From the NCBI GenBank assembly GCA_021199255.1, contig JAJQIK010000072.1, positions 89,125-153,124 of the forward strand: a stretch of 64,000 nt of DNA, in the 5' to 3' direction. Made by a program: the position numbers and the translations under genes. Each line of letters opens with the position of its first letter. Position 1 is the first letter of the stretch. The DNA comes from Clostridiales bacterium (GTDB taxonomy: Bacteria; Bacillota; Clostridia; Lachnospirales; Lachnospiraceae). A model generated the notes under the pieces. The model made no database searches. It saw only the letters and a list, made by a program, of their open reading frames with translations, and had not been told where the DNA came from. Below, piece after piece: positions 8,175 to 16,678 of this stretch.

Positions 8175-9827
8175 GTGAACTCAGTCGTATTAATCTTACT
8201 GGCTATTGTGATCTTCGTAGTAGCATATCTTACATACGGTAGATACCTGGCCAAGACTTGGGGGATCGACCCAAGCCGCAAAACACCAGCCCATGAATTA
8301 GAGGATGGTGTTGATTATTGTCCTGCTAAGACGCCGGTTCTTATGGGACATCATTTTTCATCTATTGCCGGCGCCGGCCCTGTTAACGGACCTATTCAGG
8401 CAGCATTCTTTGGCTGGCTTCCCTGTTTCTTATGGATTGTCATCGGCGGTATCTTTTTTGGCGCCGTACAGGACTTCGGTTCTATTTTCGTATCCATCAG
8501 ACATGAAGGGAAATCCCTTGGCGAAGTAATTGAAGAGAATATCGGCCGCAAGAGCAGAGTGCTGTTTACCGTATTCGCATGGCTGGTATTGCTTCTGGTT
8601 ATCGCCGCGTTTGCTGATATCGTAGCAAACTCCTTTACAGGCAGCGAGGCAAACGGCTCGGTAGCTACGGCTTCCCTGTTGTTTATCCCGTTGGCGATTG
8701 CATTCGGCTTCTGCGTATACAGAAAGAACGCGCCGATGGTTGTCGCATCCGTTGTGGGAATATTGTTGCTGGCAGCCTGTGTGGCAATCGGCCTTGCATT
8801 TCCGATCGTTTTATCCAAGAATTTCTGGATCGGTTTTGTATTTATTTATGTTATGATTGCTTCTGTGACTCCTGTATGGATTCTGCTGCAGCCGAGAGAT
8901 TACTTAAGCTCATTTTTGCTTTACTTTATGATCATTGCGGCTATTGTTGGTATCTTTGCAGCGCATCCGGCGGTAACGATACCTGCTTTTATCGGTTTCC
9001 ATGTAGGAAGCAGTTATTTGTTCCCGGTATTGTTTATTACGATCGCCTGCGGCGCCATCTCCGGTTTCCATTCGCTGATCGGTTCCGGTACCACCTCCAA
9101 ACAGTTGGATAATGAAAAGGACGCTTTGCTGGTGGGGTATGGCTCCATGTTAATCGAGTGTATCCTTGCGGTTATTTCCTTGATTGCGGTAGCTACCTTA
9201 ACCACGGACGGCCAGTATGCGGCAGCCGGATACGCTTCTCCGACGATTGTATTCGCGACGGCTATTTCTGGCTTCTTTGCCACAATCGGCTTCTCTGAAG
9301 CGGCGGTAAACGCAACCTTTACCATTATCGCCCTTGCCGTATCCTGTTTCTGCCTGACCTCTCTGGATACAGCTACAAGACTTGGACGTTTCATGTTCCA
9401 GGAATTATTCGCTGACAGCGAGATCGGTAAGAAGCTGAAATTAAACAATATGTATGTTGCTACTGTGATTACAGCCGTATTAGGCTTTGTACTCTGCTTG
9501 GCAGGATACGCTAAGGTATGGCCTCTGTTCGGCGCCTGCAACCAGTTGGTAGCGGTACCTGCTTTCTTGGCAATCGGTACTTACTTAAAGAAGCAGCATA
9601 AGAATAATAAAATGTTATATATCCCCATTGTATTCATGTCTGTTGCTACCTTAGTTTCTCTGTTCTTAACCTTTAAGAATAATCTGATGGCTATCATCGG
9701 CGGCGGACTGGACGGAACAACGATGTTTACAGACGTTTTACAGGATGTGATCATCGTTCCCATCGTAATACTGGCTGTCATCTTAATTATTGACGGCGGC
9801 AAAGTGCTCTGGGGCAAAGAGAAATAA
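8175..9827 (+). CDS. cstA: Carbon starvation protein CstA family transporter
   Basis: A 550-residue polytopic membrane protein of the CstA family; members take up peptides and/or pyruvate when preferred carbon runs out. Family signatures seen near the N-terminus are GHHFSSIAGAGPVNGPIQA and WIVIGGIFFGAVQDFGS, and later GSGTTSKQLDNEKDA. About 15 hydrophobic segments can be counted. The start is a GTG at 8175, supported by AGGAGGGA at 8161-8168. Strong terminator hairpin downstream. Substrate cannot be decided from sequence. Confidence 0.93.
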   Translation: MNSVVLILLAIVIFVVAYLTYGRYLAKTWGIDPSRKTPAHELEDGVDYCPAKTPVLMGHHFSSIAGAGPVNGPIQAAFFGWLPCFLWIVIGGIFFGAVQDFGSIFVSIRHEGKSLGEVIEENIGRKSRVLFTVFAWLVLLLVIAAFADIVANSFTGSEANGSVATASLLFIPLAIAFGFCVYRKNAPMVVASVVGILLLAACVAIGLAFPIVLSKNFWIGFVFIYVMIASVTPVWILLQPRDYLSSFLLYFMIIAAIVGIFAAHPAVTIPAFIGFHVGSSYLFPVLFITIACGAISGFHSLIGSGTTSKQLDNEKDALLVGYGSMLIECILAVISLIAVATLTTDGQYAAAGYASPTIVFATAISGFFATIGFSEAAVNATFTIIALAVSCFCLTSLDTATRLGRFMFQELFADSEIGKKLKLNNMYVATVITAVLGFVLCLAGYAKVWPLFGACNQLVAVPAFLAIGTYLKKQHKNNKMLYIPIVFMSVATLVSLFLTFKNNLMAIIGGGLDGTTMFTDVLQDVIIVPIVILAVILIIDGGKVLWGKEK

Positions 9828-9900
9828 GAACAAGACATCTTTCTGTGAAGTTTTTCTGAGATAGAAAAGTAAAACAAAAGCGTTTAGAAGAGACGATAGA

Positions 9901-9949
9901 AGAGCGCGTCATATTCTGCGGATAACCGGGAATATGGCGCGCTCTTTTT
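9901..9949 (+). terminator. Intrinsic terminator after cstA
   Basis: Bases 9901-9916 (AGAGCGCGTCATATTC) pair with 9930-9945 (GAATATGGCGCGCTCT), a 16-bp stem with one wobble, followed by TTTTTAAA. Confidence 0.88.
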
Positions 9950-9984
9950 AAATATGGAAATTCACATATAAATTGGCAAATTTA

Positions 9985-10013
9985 TTGATTATTTTGTGCA
10001 AATTATATATAAT
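9985..10013 (+). promoter_or_regulatory. Promoter for the cytidylate-kinase-like gene
   Basis: TTGATT at 9985-9990 and TATAAT at 10008-10013 with a 17-base spacer, in a very AT-rich stretch, about 100 bases before the start codon. Confidence 0.65.
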
Positions 10014-10111
10014 AAATATATGTATCAATACAACGGTTTTACCTCATGAATTTTTTTTAATACCTGAAGATAGAAACCGGAAAGCATCAAAAATAGAAAG
10101 GGGCAGTTAGT

Positions 10112-10738
10112 ATGAATACAATTATTACGATAGGTCGTCAGTTTGGTTCCGGCGGACGTGAAATTGGACAAAAGCTTGCAGATTATTTCGGTATCAAATG
10201 TTATGATAAAGAACTGTTATCCAGAGCTGCACAGGAGAGTGGTTTCTGTGAGGAGATGCTTCAGAATCATGACGAGCGTCCCACTAATTCTTTCCTTTAT
10301 AATCTGGTGATGGACACGTATTCTTTCGGCTATAATTCTTCCTCGTTTGTGGATATGCCCATCAGCCATAAAATCTTCCTGGCACAGTTTGATACGATTA
10401 AGAAGATTGCCGGGGAAGGCCCCTGCGTTATTGTGGGAAGATGCGCGGATTACGCGCTGCATGATTATCAGAACTGCATCAGCGTTTTTGTCCATGCGGA
10501 TGAAAAATATAAGGTAAAACGTATTATGGAACGGTTTGACGACGTTAAATCCGAGCAAAAGGCCATTGACATGATGAACAAGAAGGATAAGCAGCGCCAG
10601 AGCTACTATAACTATTATTCCTCCCAGAAATGGGGACGCGCTGATAACTATGATTTATCCATTAACAGCAGCGTATTGGGGATTGACGGTTCCGTCAAGT
10701 TAATCACACAGTTTGTTGAGGATTTTGAACATCGTTAA
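10112..10738 (+). CDS. Cytidylate-kinase-like P-loop kinase
   Basis: A 208-residue protein of the cytidylate kinase-like family. The P-loop is at the N-terminus (GRQFGSGGREIGQ, residues 8-20), followed by FGIKCYDKELLSRAA, which resembles the region after the P-loop in CMP kinases. The CMP-binding insert of true Cmk is reduced, so it is probably not the housekeeping enzyme; the substrate is unknown. AAAGGGGC precedes the ATG. It is a single-gene unit with its own promoter and terminator. Confidence 0.85.
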   Translation: MNTIITIGRQFGSGGREIGQKLADYFGIKCYDKELLSRAAQESGFCEEMLQNHDERPTNSFLYNLVMDTYSFGYNSSSFVDMPISHKIFLAQFDTIKKIAGEGPCVIVGRCADYALHDYQNCISVFVHADEKYKVKRIMERFDDVKSEQKAIDMMNKKDKQRQSYYNYYSSQKWGRADNYDLSINSSVLGIDGSVKLITQFVEDFEHR

Positions 10739-10741
10739 TTG

Positions 10742-10791
10742 AAAGCCTGGAGAAAAATTTCAACATCGTTTTTCTCTGGGCTTTTATTTTG
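10742..10791 (+). terminator. Intrinsic terminator after the kinase gene
   Basis: Bases 10742-10757 pair with 10769-10784 (AAAGCC..GAGAAAAA against TTTTTCTC..GGCTTT, two central mismatches), then TTATTTTGGG. It starts 4 bases after the stop codon. Confidence 0.75.
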
Positions 10792-10932
10792 GGAATCAAT
10801 CCTATTGATGCCTTGTAAGCCCCGGTCATGTAAAGGATTGTGCGAAGATATTAGTATCTGCAACTATCCTTGCATCTATTCGCGAAAGCATAGTTTAACG
10901 AATAGTTAGACTCGTTTTGGAACACTTTGTTT

Positions 10933-11157
10933 TTAATTCTTATCCCGATAATCTTCAGAGCTATTGTATTTTGTAATGTACGACCGATAAGTGTTTTGCT
11001 TATCCCGAATTTCTTTTCTTGTTCGAATCCTGTCATAAGACTGATGATATTCCTGTACCGTGTTAAGTTCATCAGACGAACTGTTTTTGGATTTATGACG
11101 CATATAAAAATATATGATGACCACAAGGATCACCGTTAATATGATAGCTCCAATCAT
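10933..11157 (-). CDS. Small single-pass membrane protein
   Basis: A 74-residue protein: residues 3-18 form a strongly hydrophobic segment (GAIILTVILVVIIYFY), followed by a basic, charged and Tyr/Ser-rich cytoplasmic tail. The ATG follows GAGGTG at a spacing of about 5. It lies 36 bases after dtd on the same strand and is probably cotranscribed with it. I recognise no family. A longer overlapping frame exists in this region but has no ribosome-binding site. Confidence 0.65.
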   Translation of the reverse strand: MIGAIILTVILVVIIYFYMRHKSKNSSSDELNTVQEYHQSYDRIRTRKEIRDKQNTYRSYITKYNSSEDYRDKN

Positions 11158-11193
11158 TTTTCACCTCATGTCATGCGCTCAAACCGCAGTCTT

Positions 11194-11646
11194 TCATGAA
11201 CAGATCACATCAGAATCCAGCATAATGGTAAAAGGCCCGTCATTGAGTAAGGAAATCTTCATATCGGCGCCAAATTCTCCATGGGCAGCCTTTGGTACGG
11301 CTTCCTGGCATTTTTGAATGATATATTCATATAATTCCTTCGCCAATTCGGGCTTTCCTGCGTCCGTAAAGGAAGGACGGTTTCCATGTCTGCAATCTGC
11401 ATAAAGAGTGAATTGTGAAATTATTAACAATTCACCGCCTATAGAAGAAAGGTTTCGATTAGTCTTACCGTTTTCATCACTGAAAATACGAAGATTCAGC
11501 AGTTTGTGTATCATTTTATCTGCTATTTCCCTGGTATCCGTATTAGAGATGCCTACGAATACCAGAAAACCATATCCGATTTCTCCGATCACCTGGTCTT
11601 CTACTTGCACGGCGGCATGCTGCACGCGTTGTATCAAAAACTTCAT
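11194..11646 (-). CDS. dtd: D-aminoacyl-tRNA deacylase
   Basis: Hydrolyses D-aminoacyl-tRNAs and so prevents D-amino acids from entering proteins. The family motifs are both present: SQFTLYA at residues 77-83 and the Gly-cisPro motif NDGPFT at 135-140. Start ATG at 11646 gives 150 residues, as usual, and the typical MKFLIQRV opening, with GGAG 6 bases upstream; an ATG four codons earlier consumes that ribosome-binding site. It follows the AI-2E gene on the same strand, across a block of palindromes. Confidence 0.95.
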   Translation of the reverse strand: MKFLIQRVQHAAVQVEDQVIGEIGYGFLVFVGISNTDTREIADKMIHKLLNLRIFSDENGKTNRNLSSIGGELLIISQFTLYADCRHGNRPSFTDAGKPELAKELYEYIIQKCQEAVPKAAHGEFGADMKISLLNDGPFTIMLDSDVICS

Positions 11647-11805
11647 ATTAATCTCCATTCCGGAGCGTTAGCGACGGGGCGACGAGAAATCCGCGAAGGC
11701 AGTTTCTCGTCTGCCATCAGACAATTTTGTGACGCTCCGGCACAAATTTGTGTGTGAAAAAATCAGTGCATCAGCATGATTTTTTCACACTAATCTCCAT
11801 TTCCG
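11643..11805. repeat. Nested palindrome block flanked by near-direct repeats
   Basis: Outer inverted repeat CCGGAGCGT (11660-11668) with ACGCTCCGG (11732-11740). Inside it GACGAGAAA (11681-11689) pairs with TTTCTCGTC (11703-11711). Next comes the perfect 12-bp palindrome CACAAATTTGTG (11741-11752), then a 14-bp terminator stem (11752-11790). The block is flanked by similar sequences of about 21 bases (around 11643-11663 and 11784-11805) sharing TAATCTCCATT and CCG. The layout looks like insertion of a small palindromic element at the AI-2E/dtd junction; that origin is inference. Confidence 0.6.
11752..11790 (-). terminator. Terminator hairpin at the AI-2E stop codon
   Basis: GTGTGAAAAAATCA (11752-11765) pairs perfectly with TGATTTTTTCACAC (11777-11790), a 14-bp stem with an 11-base loop. 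The first base of the AI-2E stop codon region overlaps it. On the minus strand the U-run lies within the stem, so it may attenuate rather than fully stop transcription into dtd. Confidence 0.6.
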
Positions 11806-13106
11806 TCTGTCTTGTCAGATTGGGCGGCTTCGTGGTGCTTTCTCCGCTTTTTAACCGGAGGGACGTATTCTGTAAATTCCATTTCTTCATTGATCTCGCC
11901 TACCGTCATATAGGGTTGTATCTGGGTAGGCAGCTCCTTCTTGGCTAAAAGCCTGTTCACAATGGATTTAACGCCTGCATAGAACACGGCAAAAATTGGT
12001 ACTCCGACAATCATTCCCGGAATACCAAACAGGCCGCCGAAGACGGTGATTGCGAAAATTACCCAAAAGCCGGACAGGCCGGTAGATTCGCCCAGAATCT
12101 TAGGCCCCAGAATATTACCGTCAAATTGCTGAATAATAATAATCATAATCAGAAAATATAAGGCCTGCTTGGGATCGACCATCAGGACTAAAAGCGTGCT
12201 CGGAATGGCTCCAATATAGGGTCCGAAAAAGGGAATAATATTGGTTACGCCTACAATCACGCTGACCAGAAGCGCATAGGGCGTATTAATAATGCTGGTA
12301 CAAATAAAGCAGATAATACCGATAATAATCGAATCGATAATTTTGCCGCCGATAAAACCAATAAAGGTACTGTGAATAAAGCGGAAGTTGGCGATGATTT
12401 CATTTCCGGATTTACGGTCAAAAAATGCGTAAGCAATCTTCTTGGCCTGTCCGGCAAATTTTTCCTTACTGCCCAATAAATAAATAGAAATGATAAATCC
12501 TATAATAAAGTTCCACATTCCTTTAAAAACGCCCAGAACACTTAAGGATAAAGTCTTAATCAGGTTATTGATATAGGGAAGCAGATTCGTATTGAAATAC
12601 TCCAAAATCCTGGTGGAATACCGATCCAGAAGCCCATCCACCAGCGTCTCAAGCTCAGGATTATTTTTCATCAGCCCTAATGCCCAACTGGTAAGATTAT
12701 TAAAATATACCGGGAACTGGAAAATAATGCTCTGGATGCTGCGGATGATTTCGGGAATAACCAGACTGAAAAAACCATATAGCGCCACCAGGATTAAGAC
12801 GATCGTTACCAAAATGGAAAATCCGCGTATTCTGCGTTTGGTTTTCGGGGTCATGGGAACCTTTGTCTTTATGTACAGAGGCTCAATGATTTTGCGTTCG
12901 ATCCCATTTAAAACAGGCGTGATCAGATAAGCCAGAACGAAGCCGTCTATGATCGGCATGGCAATCTTGATCAGTGTGTGGATACCCTGAGAAAGCGTGG
13001 AACCGTGAAACAGAATATAATAGAAAAGAATACTTGCGGCAATCGCTAAAAATATCGTGATTCCCAAATACAAATATTTTTTATCGAACTTAAATTTCAT
13101 TGGCAA
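11790..13106 (-). CDS. AI-2E family transporter (PerM-like membrane protein)
   Basis: A 438-residue polytopic membrane protein of the AI-2 exporter-like superfamily. Seven to eight hydrophobic segments are visible, with a long loop between residues 100 and 210, and the family C-terminal block with NIIPFFGPYIGAIPS, GLFGIPGMIVGVPIFAV. The tail is charged and lies in the cytoplasm. Substrate unknown: the family includes proposed quorum-signal exporters and Na+/H+ antiporters. No gene of AI-2 synthesis lies nearby. First gene of a minus-strand unit with dtd. Confidence 0.9.
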   Translation of the reverse strand: MPMKFKFDKKYLYLGITIFLAIAASILFYYILFHGSTLSQGIHTLIKIAMPIIDGFVLAYLITPVLNGIERKIIEPLYIKTKVPMTPKTKRRIRGFSILVTIVLILVALYGFFSLVIPEIIRSIQSIIFQFPVYFNNLTSWALGLMKNNPELETLVDGLLDRYSTRILEYFNTNLLPYINNLIKTLSLSVLGVFKGMWNFIIGFIISIYLLGSKEKFAGQAKKIAYAFFDRKSGNEIIANFRFIHSTFIGFIGGKIIDSIIIGIICFICTSIINTPYALLVSVIVGVTNIIPFFGPYIGAIPSTLLVLMVDPKQALYFLIMIIIIQQFDGNILGPKILGESTGLSGFWVIFAITVFGGLFGIPGMIVGVPIFAVFYAGVKSIVNRLLAKKELPTQIQPYMTVGEINEEMEFTEYVPPVKKRRKHHEAAQSDKTDGNGD

Positions 13107-13261
13107 AACCTCACTGCAAATAATGATAATTTCAGTATACCATTTTTTTCATGATCTGTATTATTTTTTATAAAAATTTAATGCCATCTGAATCAAGATT
13201 CTGTATAATAGAATTGTTTAAGCTCTTGGATATGGACAGGAAAGGTATGGTTTACTGAATT

Positions 13262-13996
13262 ATGAAATTGCAGCAGGTGCTGAGTCGTACCCGAAAGGCA
13301 ATCGACGATTATCATATGATTATGCCCGGAGACAAAATAGCGATAGGGATTTCCGGCGGCAAGGATAGTCTGACGCTGCTCTATGCCCTTCACGGGCTGC
13401 AGCGCTTTTACCCCATTCCTTTTGAGTTATGCGCGGTAACCGTAGATCTTGGATTTGACAACCTGAATCTGGATCAAATCAGGGAATTGTGCAGTTCGAT
13501 GCAAGTGGAATACCATATTGTTACTACAGATATCAGTAAAATTGTATTTCAGGACCGGCAGGAAACAAATCCCTGCTCTCTCTGCGCCAAGATGCGTAAG
13601 GGCGCTTTAAATGACGCCATGAAGGCTACAGGCTGCAATAAAGTCGCCTATGCCCATCACAAGGATGATGTGGTGGAAACCATGATGATGTCCCTGATCT
13701 ACGAGGGCAGATTTCACACATTCCGCCCGGTCACCTATCTGGATCGCACGGGAATTACTGTGATTCGTCCGTTGATTTATATGAACGAAGCGGATGTGAT
13801 TGGATTTGTCCGCAAATATGATGTTCCTGTGGTGAAAAGTCCCTGCCCCGCAGACGGGCATACCAAGCGCGAATATATCAAAAACCTGGTGCGTGCGATT
13901 AACGCAGAAACGCCCGGCGTTAAGGAGCGAATGTTTACCGCCATTCAGAGCGGTAAATTGGAAGGATGGGAATTGGATGGAAGCCAAAAGCAATAA
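13262..13996 (+). CDS. TtcA-like tRNA thiolation enzyme (PP-loop ATPase)
   Basis: A member of the TtcA/TilS PP-loop superfamily, which adenylates a tRNA base before sulfur transfer. The PP-loop SGGKDS is at residues 31-36; the CxxC pair is C105/C108 (NPCSLCAKMRKG) with another Cys in SPCPADGHTKRE, fitting the iron-sulfur-dependent TtcA group (2-thiocytidine at tRNA position 32). The exact base modified is not provable here. The stop codon lies inside the start of the next gene (20-base overlap). It is read divergently from the AI-2E gene. Confidence 0.87.
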   Translation: MKLQQVLSRTRKAIDDYHMIMPGDKIAIGISGGKDSLTLLYALHGLQRFYPIPFELCAVTVDLGFDNLNLDQIRELCSSMQVEYHIVTTDISKIVFQDRQETNPCSLCAKMRKGALNDAMKATGCNKVAYAHHKDDVVETMMMSLIYEGRFHTFRPVTYLDRTGITVIRPLIYMNEADVIGFVRKYDVPVVKSPCPADGHTKREYIKNLVRAINAETPGVKERMFTAIQSGKLEGWELDGSQKQ

Positions 13997-15044
13997 TAAT
14001 TACCATGATCAGCAAAATATAGAAAACATACAGAAAATGCGTGATGTCCTGGAGACGCTTCCTTCCTTCTGCAAACAGTTTTTCCGGGGAATTGCCGAAT
14101 ACACATCCGCCCGCACGCGGCTGGCCTACGCCTACGATATCCGAGTTTTTTTTGAATATCTGCACGACAATAACAGCTATTGCGCCAAAATGGATATTAA
14201 GGACTTCCCTCTTTCTCTGCTGGAGCAATTTACGCGGGAAGATATTGAGGAATACATGGAATATCTTTCTTATTATGAAAAAGACGGTAAAATATATACC
14301 AATGACGAACGAGGCAAGAAGCGTAAATTAGCCGCTTTGAGAAGCTTTTACAATTATTATTATCAGGCGGAGCTGATTCAGAAAAATCCTGCCGTGCTGG
14401 TACCGATGCCTAAGCTGCACGAAAAAGAAATTATTCGTCTGGATCCGGATGAGGTTGCCGTGTTACTGGATCAGGTAGAGGACGGTACCGGGCTCTCCCA
14501 GACACAGAAGCGCTTTCATCAGGTGACTAAAACAAGGGACGTGGCGATTCTGACGCTTCTGCTGGGCACCGGAATCCGTGTTTCCGAATGTGTCGGACTG
14601 GATATCGGAGATGTAGACTTTAAGAATAACGGCATTAAGATACGACGTAAAGGCGGTTATGAAGCGGTTATTTATTTTGGGGAAGAGGTGGAAAGCGCGC
14701 TGCAGGATTATCTGGAGCAAAGGCGCCATATTATTCCGCAGTCGGGGCATGAGAACGCGTTGTTTCTGTCCATGCAGAACCGCAGAATATCTGTCCGTGC
14801 GGTAGAAAATATGGTTAAGAAATACTCTTCCACCGTTACGAGCCTGAAGAAGATTACCCCCCATAAGCTGAGAAGTACCTACGGCACCTCCCTCTATCGG
14901 GAAACCGGCGATATTTATCTGGTTGCAGATGTGCTGGGGCATAAAGACGTTAATACCACCAAAAAGCACTATGCCGCATTAGAGGACGAACGCCGCAGAT
15001 ATGCTGCGGATAAGGTCAGACTGCGGGAAAAGAAAAAAAATTAG
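13977..15044 (+). CDS. Tyrosine recombinase, XerC/XerD family
   Basis: A 355-residue site-specific recombinase. The N-terminal SAM-like DNA-binding domain (about residues 25-130) is followed by the catalytic domain with the full set of residues: Arg in GTGIRVSE, Lys in IRRKGG, His and Arg in HKLRST, His in LGHKDVN and the nucleophilic Tyr in KKHYAALE. The ATG at 13977 is preferred over an upstream frame start lying deep within the ttcA-like gene. No phage genes or attachment sites surround it, so a chromosome-dimer resolution role is more likely than a mobile integrase. Confidence 0.9.
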   Translation: MEAKSNNNYHDQQNIENIQKMRDVLETLPSFCKQFFRGIAEYTSARTRLAYAYDIRVFFEYLHDNNSYCAKMDIKDFPLSLLEQFTREDIEEYMEYLSYYEKDGKIYTNDERGKKRKLAALRSFYNYYYQAELIQKNPAVLVPMPKLHEKEIIRLDPDEVAVLLDQVEDGTGLSQTQKRFHQVTKTRDVAILTLLLGTGIRVSECVGLDIGDVDFKNNGIKIRRKGGYEAVIYFGEEVESALQDYLEQRRHIIPQSGHENALFLSMQNRRISVRAVENMVKKYSSTVTSLKKITPHKLRSTYGTSLYRETGDIYLVADVLGHKDVNTTKKHYAALEDERRRYAADKVRLREKKKN

Positions 15045-15048
15045 AAAA

Positions 15049-15112
15049 AACTCCTGCCCTGTGACCGCTGAATGAATACTGTCAGACAGCTATGGCACAC
15101 AGTCAGGAGCCT
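15049..15112 (+). terminator. Probable terminator after the recombinase gene
   Basis: CTCCTG (15051-15056) and CTGTG (15059-15063) pair with CACAG (15098-15102) and CAGGAG (15104-15109) around a 34-base loop, followed by CCTTTTCAT. Stem is interrupted. Confidence 0.5.
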
Positions 15113-15227
15113 TTTCATATATATATAAAATTCTCTCCGGCACAGGGACATTGGGCGTAGTCAGAAAAGTCATAATAAACCAAATCAAATCTCTCCGGTC
15201 TTTCTGGCGCTACTGCCCTATCGCGGT

Positions 15228-15629
15228 TTAACCGATAAACGTATCGTCATAATAAGGAATCACCAGGTGTTCTCCATAAAAAATGTTATCATCTGTCAGT
15301 GAATTTGTGGTTTTGACTTCTTTAATATAGTCATATATGGAATCATAGTGACTGTCGTCCATATATTGCTCTGCAATAGACCATAAGGTATCGTCCTGGC
15401 CGATTGTAATGCTCTTATAGTATTTATAAGAGGTATGAACAGAATCATCTTTGGCATTGGAACGGAATCCATTTAAGGAGACGGAACAGGTGATAATCAG
15501 CGCCACAGTCATAACAAACAGGATAAAATTTTTTCTCATTTCCCGCTGTCTTCTGATTCTATTATTCCGAATTCTTCTTTCGCTTCTGGTATGATCAGCA
15601 GCATAAGGTATCATACTATTTCTATTCAC
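15228..15629 (-). CDS. LysM-domain membrane-anchored protein, YneA-like SOS division inhibitor candidate
   Basis: A 133-residue protein with a basic N-terminus, one membrane segment near residues 34-51 (FILFVMTVALIITC) and a C-terminal LysM domain (TIGQDDTLWSIAEQY to EHLVIPYY) that should bind peptidoglycan outside the membrane. This architecture and the position divergent from lexA match YneA, which blocks cell division during the SOS response; identity of function is inference. Its perfect promoter contains a LexA box. The start is taken as GTG at 15629 with AGGTG upstream; ATGs at about 15614 and 15539 are alternatives. Confidence 0.8.
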   Translation of the reverse strand: MNRNSMIPYAADHTRSERRIRNNRIRRQREMRKNFILFVMTVALIITCSVSLNGFRSNAKDDSVHTSYKYYKSITIGQDDTLWSIAEQYMDDSHYDSIYDYIKEVKTTNSLTDDNIFYGEHLVIPYYDDTFIG

Positions 15630-15728
15630 GGCCTTCACCTGTCCTTTCTCTTTTGTATTGATTTTGCCTGCAAACACATGCCGCTTAATGATTTATTTCA
15701 GACAGTCGTTGTGGTTCTTCGGTTTATT

Positions 15729-15840
15729 CGAACAAATGTTGCAAACAAATGTTCTTTATGTTTGAATTATATCGAACATATTTTCTTGTGTCAATACTTT
15801 TTCATAAAATTTTCGAACAAATATTCTGAATATATGTTTG
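15729..15840. promoter_or_regulatory. Cluster of five LexA (SOS) boxes between lexA and the LysM gene
   Basis: Five sites resemble the Gram-positive SOS box CGAAC-N4-GTTCG: 15729-15742 (CGAACAAATGTTGC), 15742-15755 (CAAACAAATGTTCT), 15773-15786 (CGAACATATTTTCT), 15814-15827 (CGAACAAATATTCT) and 15827-15840 (TGAATATATGTTTG). The third sits between the -35 and -10 of the LysM promoter, the fifth overlaps the -35 of lexA. This supports autoregulation of lexA and SOS control of the LysM gene. Confidence 0.85.
15766..15794 (-). promoter_or_regulatory. Consensus promoter for the LysM gene
   Basis: On the minus strand TTGACA (complement of 15789-15794) and TATAAT (complement of 15766-15771) with a 17-base spacer: a perfect sigma-A consensus, as expected for a promoter normally held shut by a repressor. 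The spacer contains a LexA box. Confidence 0.88.
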
Positions 15841-15866
15841 CTTTTTGTTTTTTGCTATGTTATGAT
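15838..15866 (+). promoter_or_regulatory. Promoter for lexA
   Basis: TTGCTT at 15838-15843 and TATGAT at 15861-15866 with a 17-base spacer; the last LexA box overlaps the -35 element. Confidence 0.7.
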
Positions 15867-15913
15867 AAAAACGAATAAAATATGTATTTGGAGAAAGGAT
15901 AAAGGTATATTAT

Positions 15914-16543
15914 ATGGGATATGGTAAGATTACTGCCAAACAGCAGGAGATTCTTGATTATATTAAGGCTGAAATTTTAAATCGCGGGTATCCGCCCGCC
16001 GTCCGTGAGATCTGCGAGGCCGTACATTTGAAATCCACCTCTTCCGTTCATTCCCATTTGGAAACGCTGGAGAAGAACGGGTATATCAGGCGCGACCCTA
16101 CGAAGCCCCGCGCCATCGAAATATGTGACGATCATTTTCAAATGGTCCGCACGGAAGTGGTATCTCTCCCGGTAATCGGTCAGGTGGCGGCCGGACAGCC
16201 GATTCTGGCGGAGCAGAATATCGAGAGTTATTTTCCGGTTCCCGCCGATATGGTTCCCAGCGGGGAATCTTTTGTATTGAAGGTTAAGGGAGATTCTATG
16301 ATTAACGTGGGCATTTACAATGGCGACCAGATTTTTGTAAAAAGCTGCGATACTGCCAATAACGGCGATACGGTGGTTGCCTTGATTGAGGATTCCGCTA
16401 CCGTTAAGACATTTTATAAGGAGAAGGGACATATCCGCCTGCAGCCTGAAAATGATTCTATGGAGCCTATCATTGTGGATGACTGTAAGATTTTAGGAAA
16501 GGTATTTGGCGTGTTCCGATTATACCGCCATTTTCCAGTATAG
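15914..16543 (+). CDS. lexA: LexA repressor
   Basis: The SOS master repressor, which self-cleaves when RecA filaments form on damaged DNA. The winged-HTH domain covers residues 1-70 ([19 protein letters not shown]). The cleavage site is A93-G94 in VAAGQP; the Ser-Lys dyad is S128 in GDSM and K165 in SATVKTF. Length of 209 residues is normal. GGAGAAAGG lies upstream of the ATG. It is divergent from a LysM/YneA-like gene across five LexA boxes, as in other Firmicutes. Confidence 0.97.
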   Translation: MGYGKITAKQQEILDYIKAEILNRGYPPAVREICEAVHLKSTSSVHSHLETLEKNGYIRRDPTKPRAIEICDDHFQMVRTEVVSLPVIGQVAAGQPILAEQNIESYFPVPADMVPSGESFVLKVKGDSMINVGIYNGDQIFVKSCDTANNGDTVVALIEDSATVKTFYKEKGHIRLQPENDSMEPIIVDDCKILGKVFGVFRLYRHFPV

Positions 16544-16569
16544 CAGAAATTTCATTCGGCATACTAAAT

Positions 16570-16642
16570 AATAGTAACGGTCCGGTACATCGAATCATTC
16601 CTGTTGGGATGTGTCGGTTTGCTAAACGGTTACTATTTTTGT
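16570..16642 (+). terminator. Structured element after lexA, probably an extended terminator
   Basis: AATAGTAAC (16570-16578) pairs with GTTACTATT (16629-16637), and an inner stem can form around CATTCC (16596-16601) and GGGATG (16606-16611). T-rich sequence follows (TTACTATTTTTG). The distance between arms (about 50 bases) is long for a simple terminator, so a small structured RNA or attenuator before the DUF378 gene is an alternative. Confidence 0.5.
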
Positions 16643-16678
16643 AAACCCGAAGAAATATGCTTTGGAATGGAGGAAAAC

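Noticed and set aside
10851-11126. Alternative minus-strand open frame of 91 residues
   Set aside because: It overlaps the small membrane protein at 10933-11157, which has a good ribosome-binding site and a clear hydrophobic segment.
13977-15044. Xer-type recombinase as an integrase of a mobile element
   Set aside because: No attachment sites, phage or plasmid genes nearby; the gene overlaps a chromosomal tRNA-modification gene.
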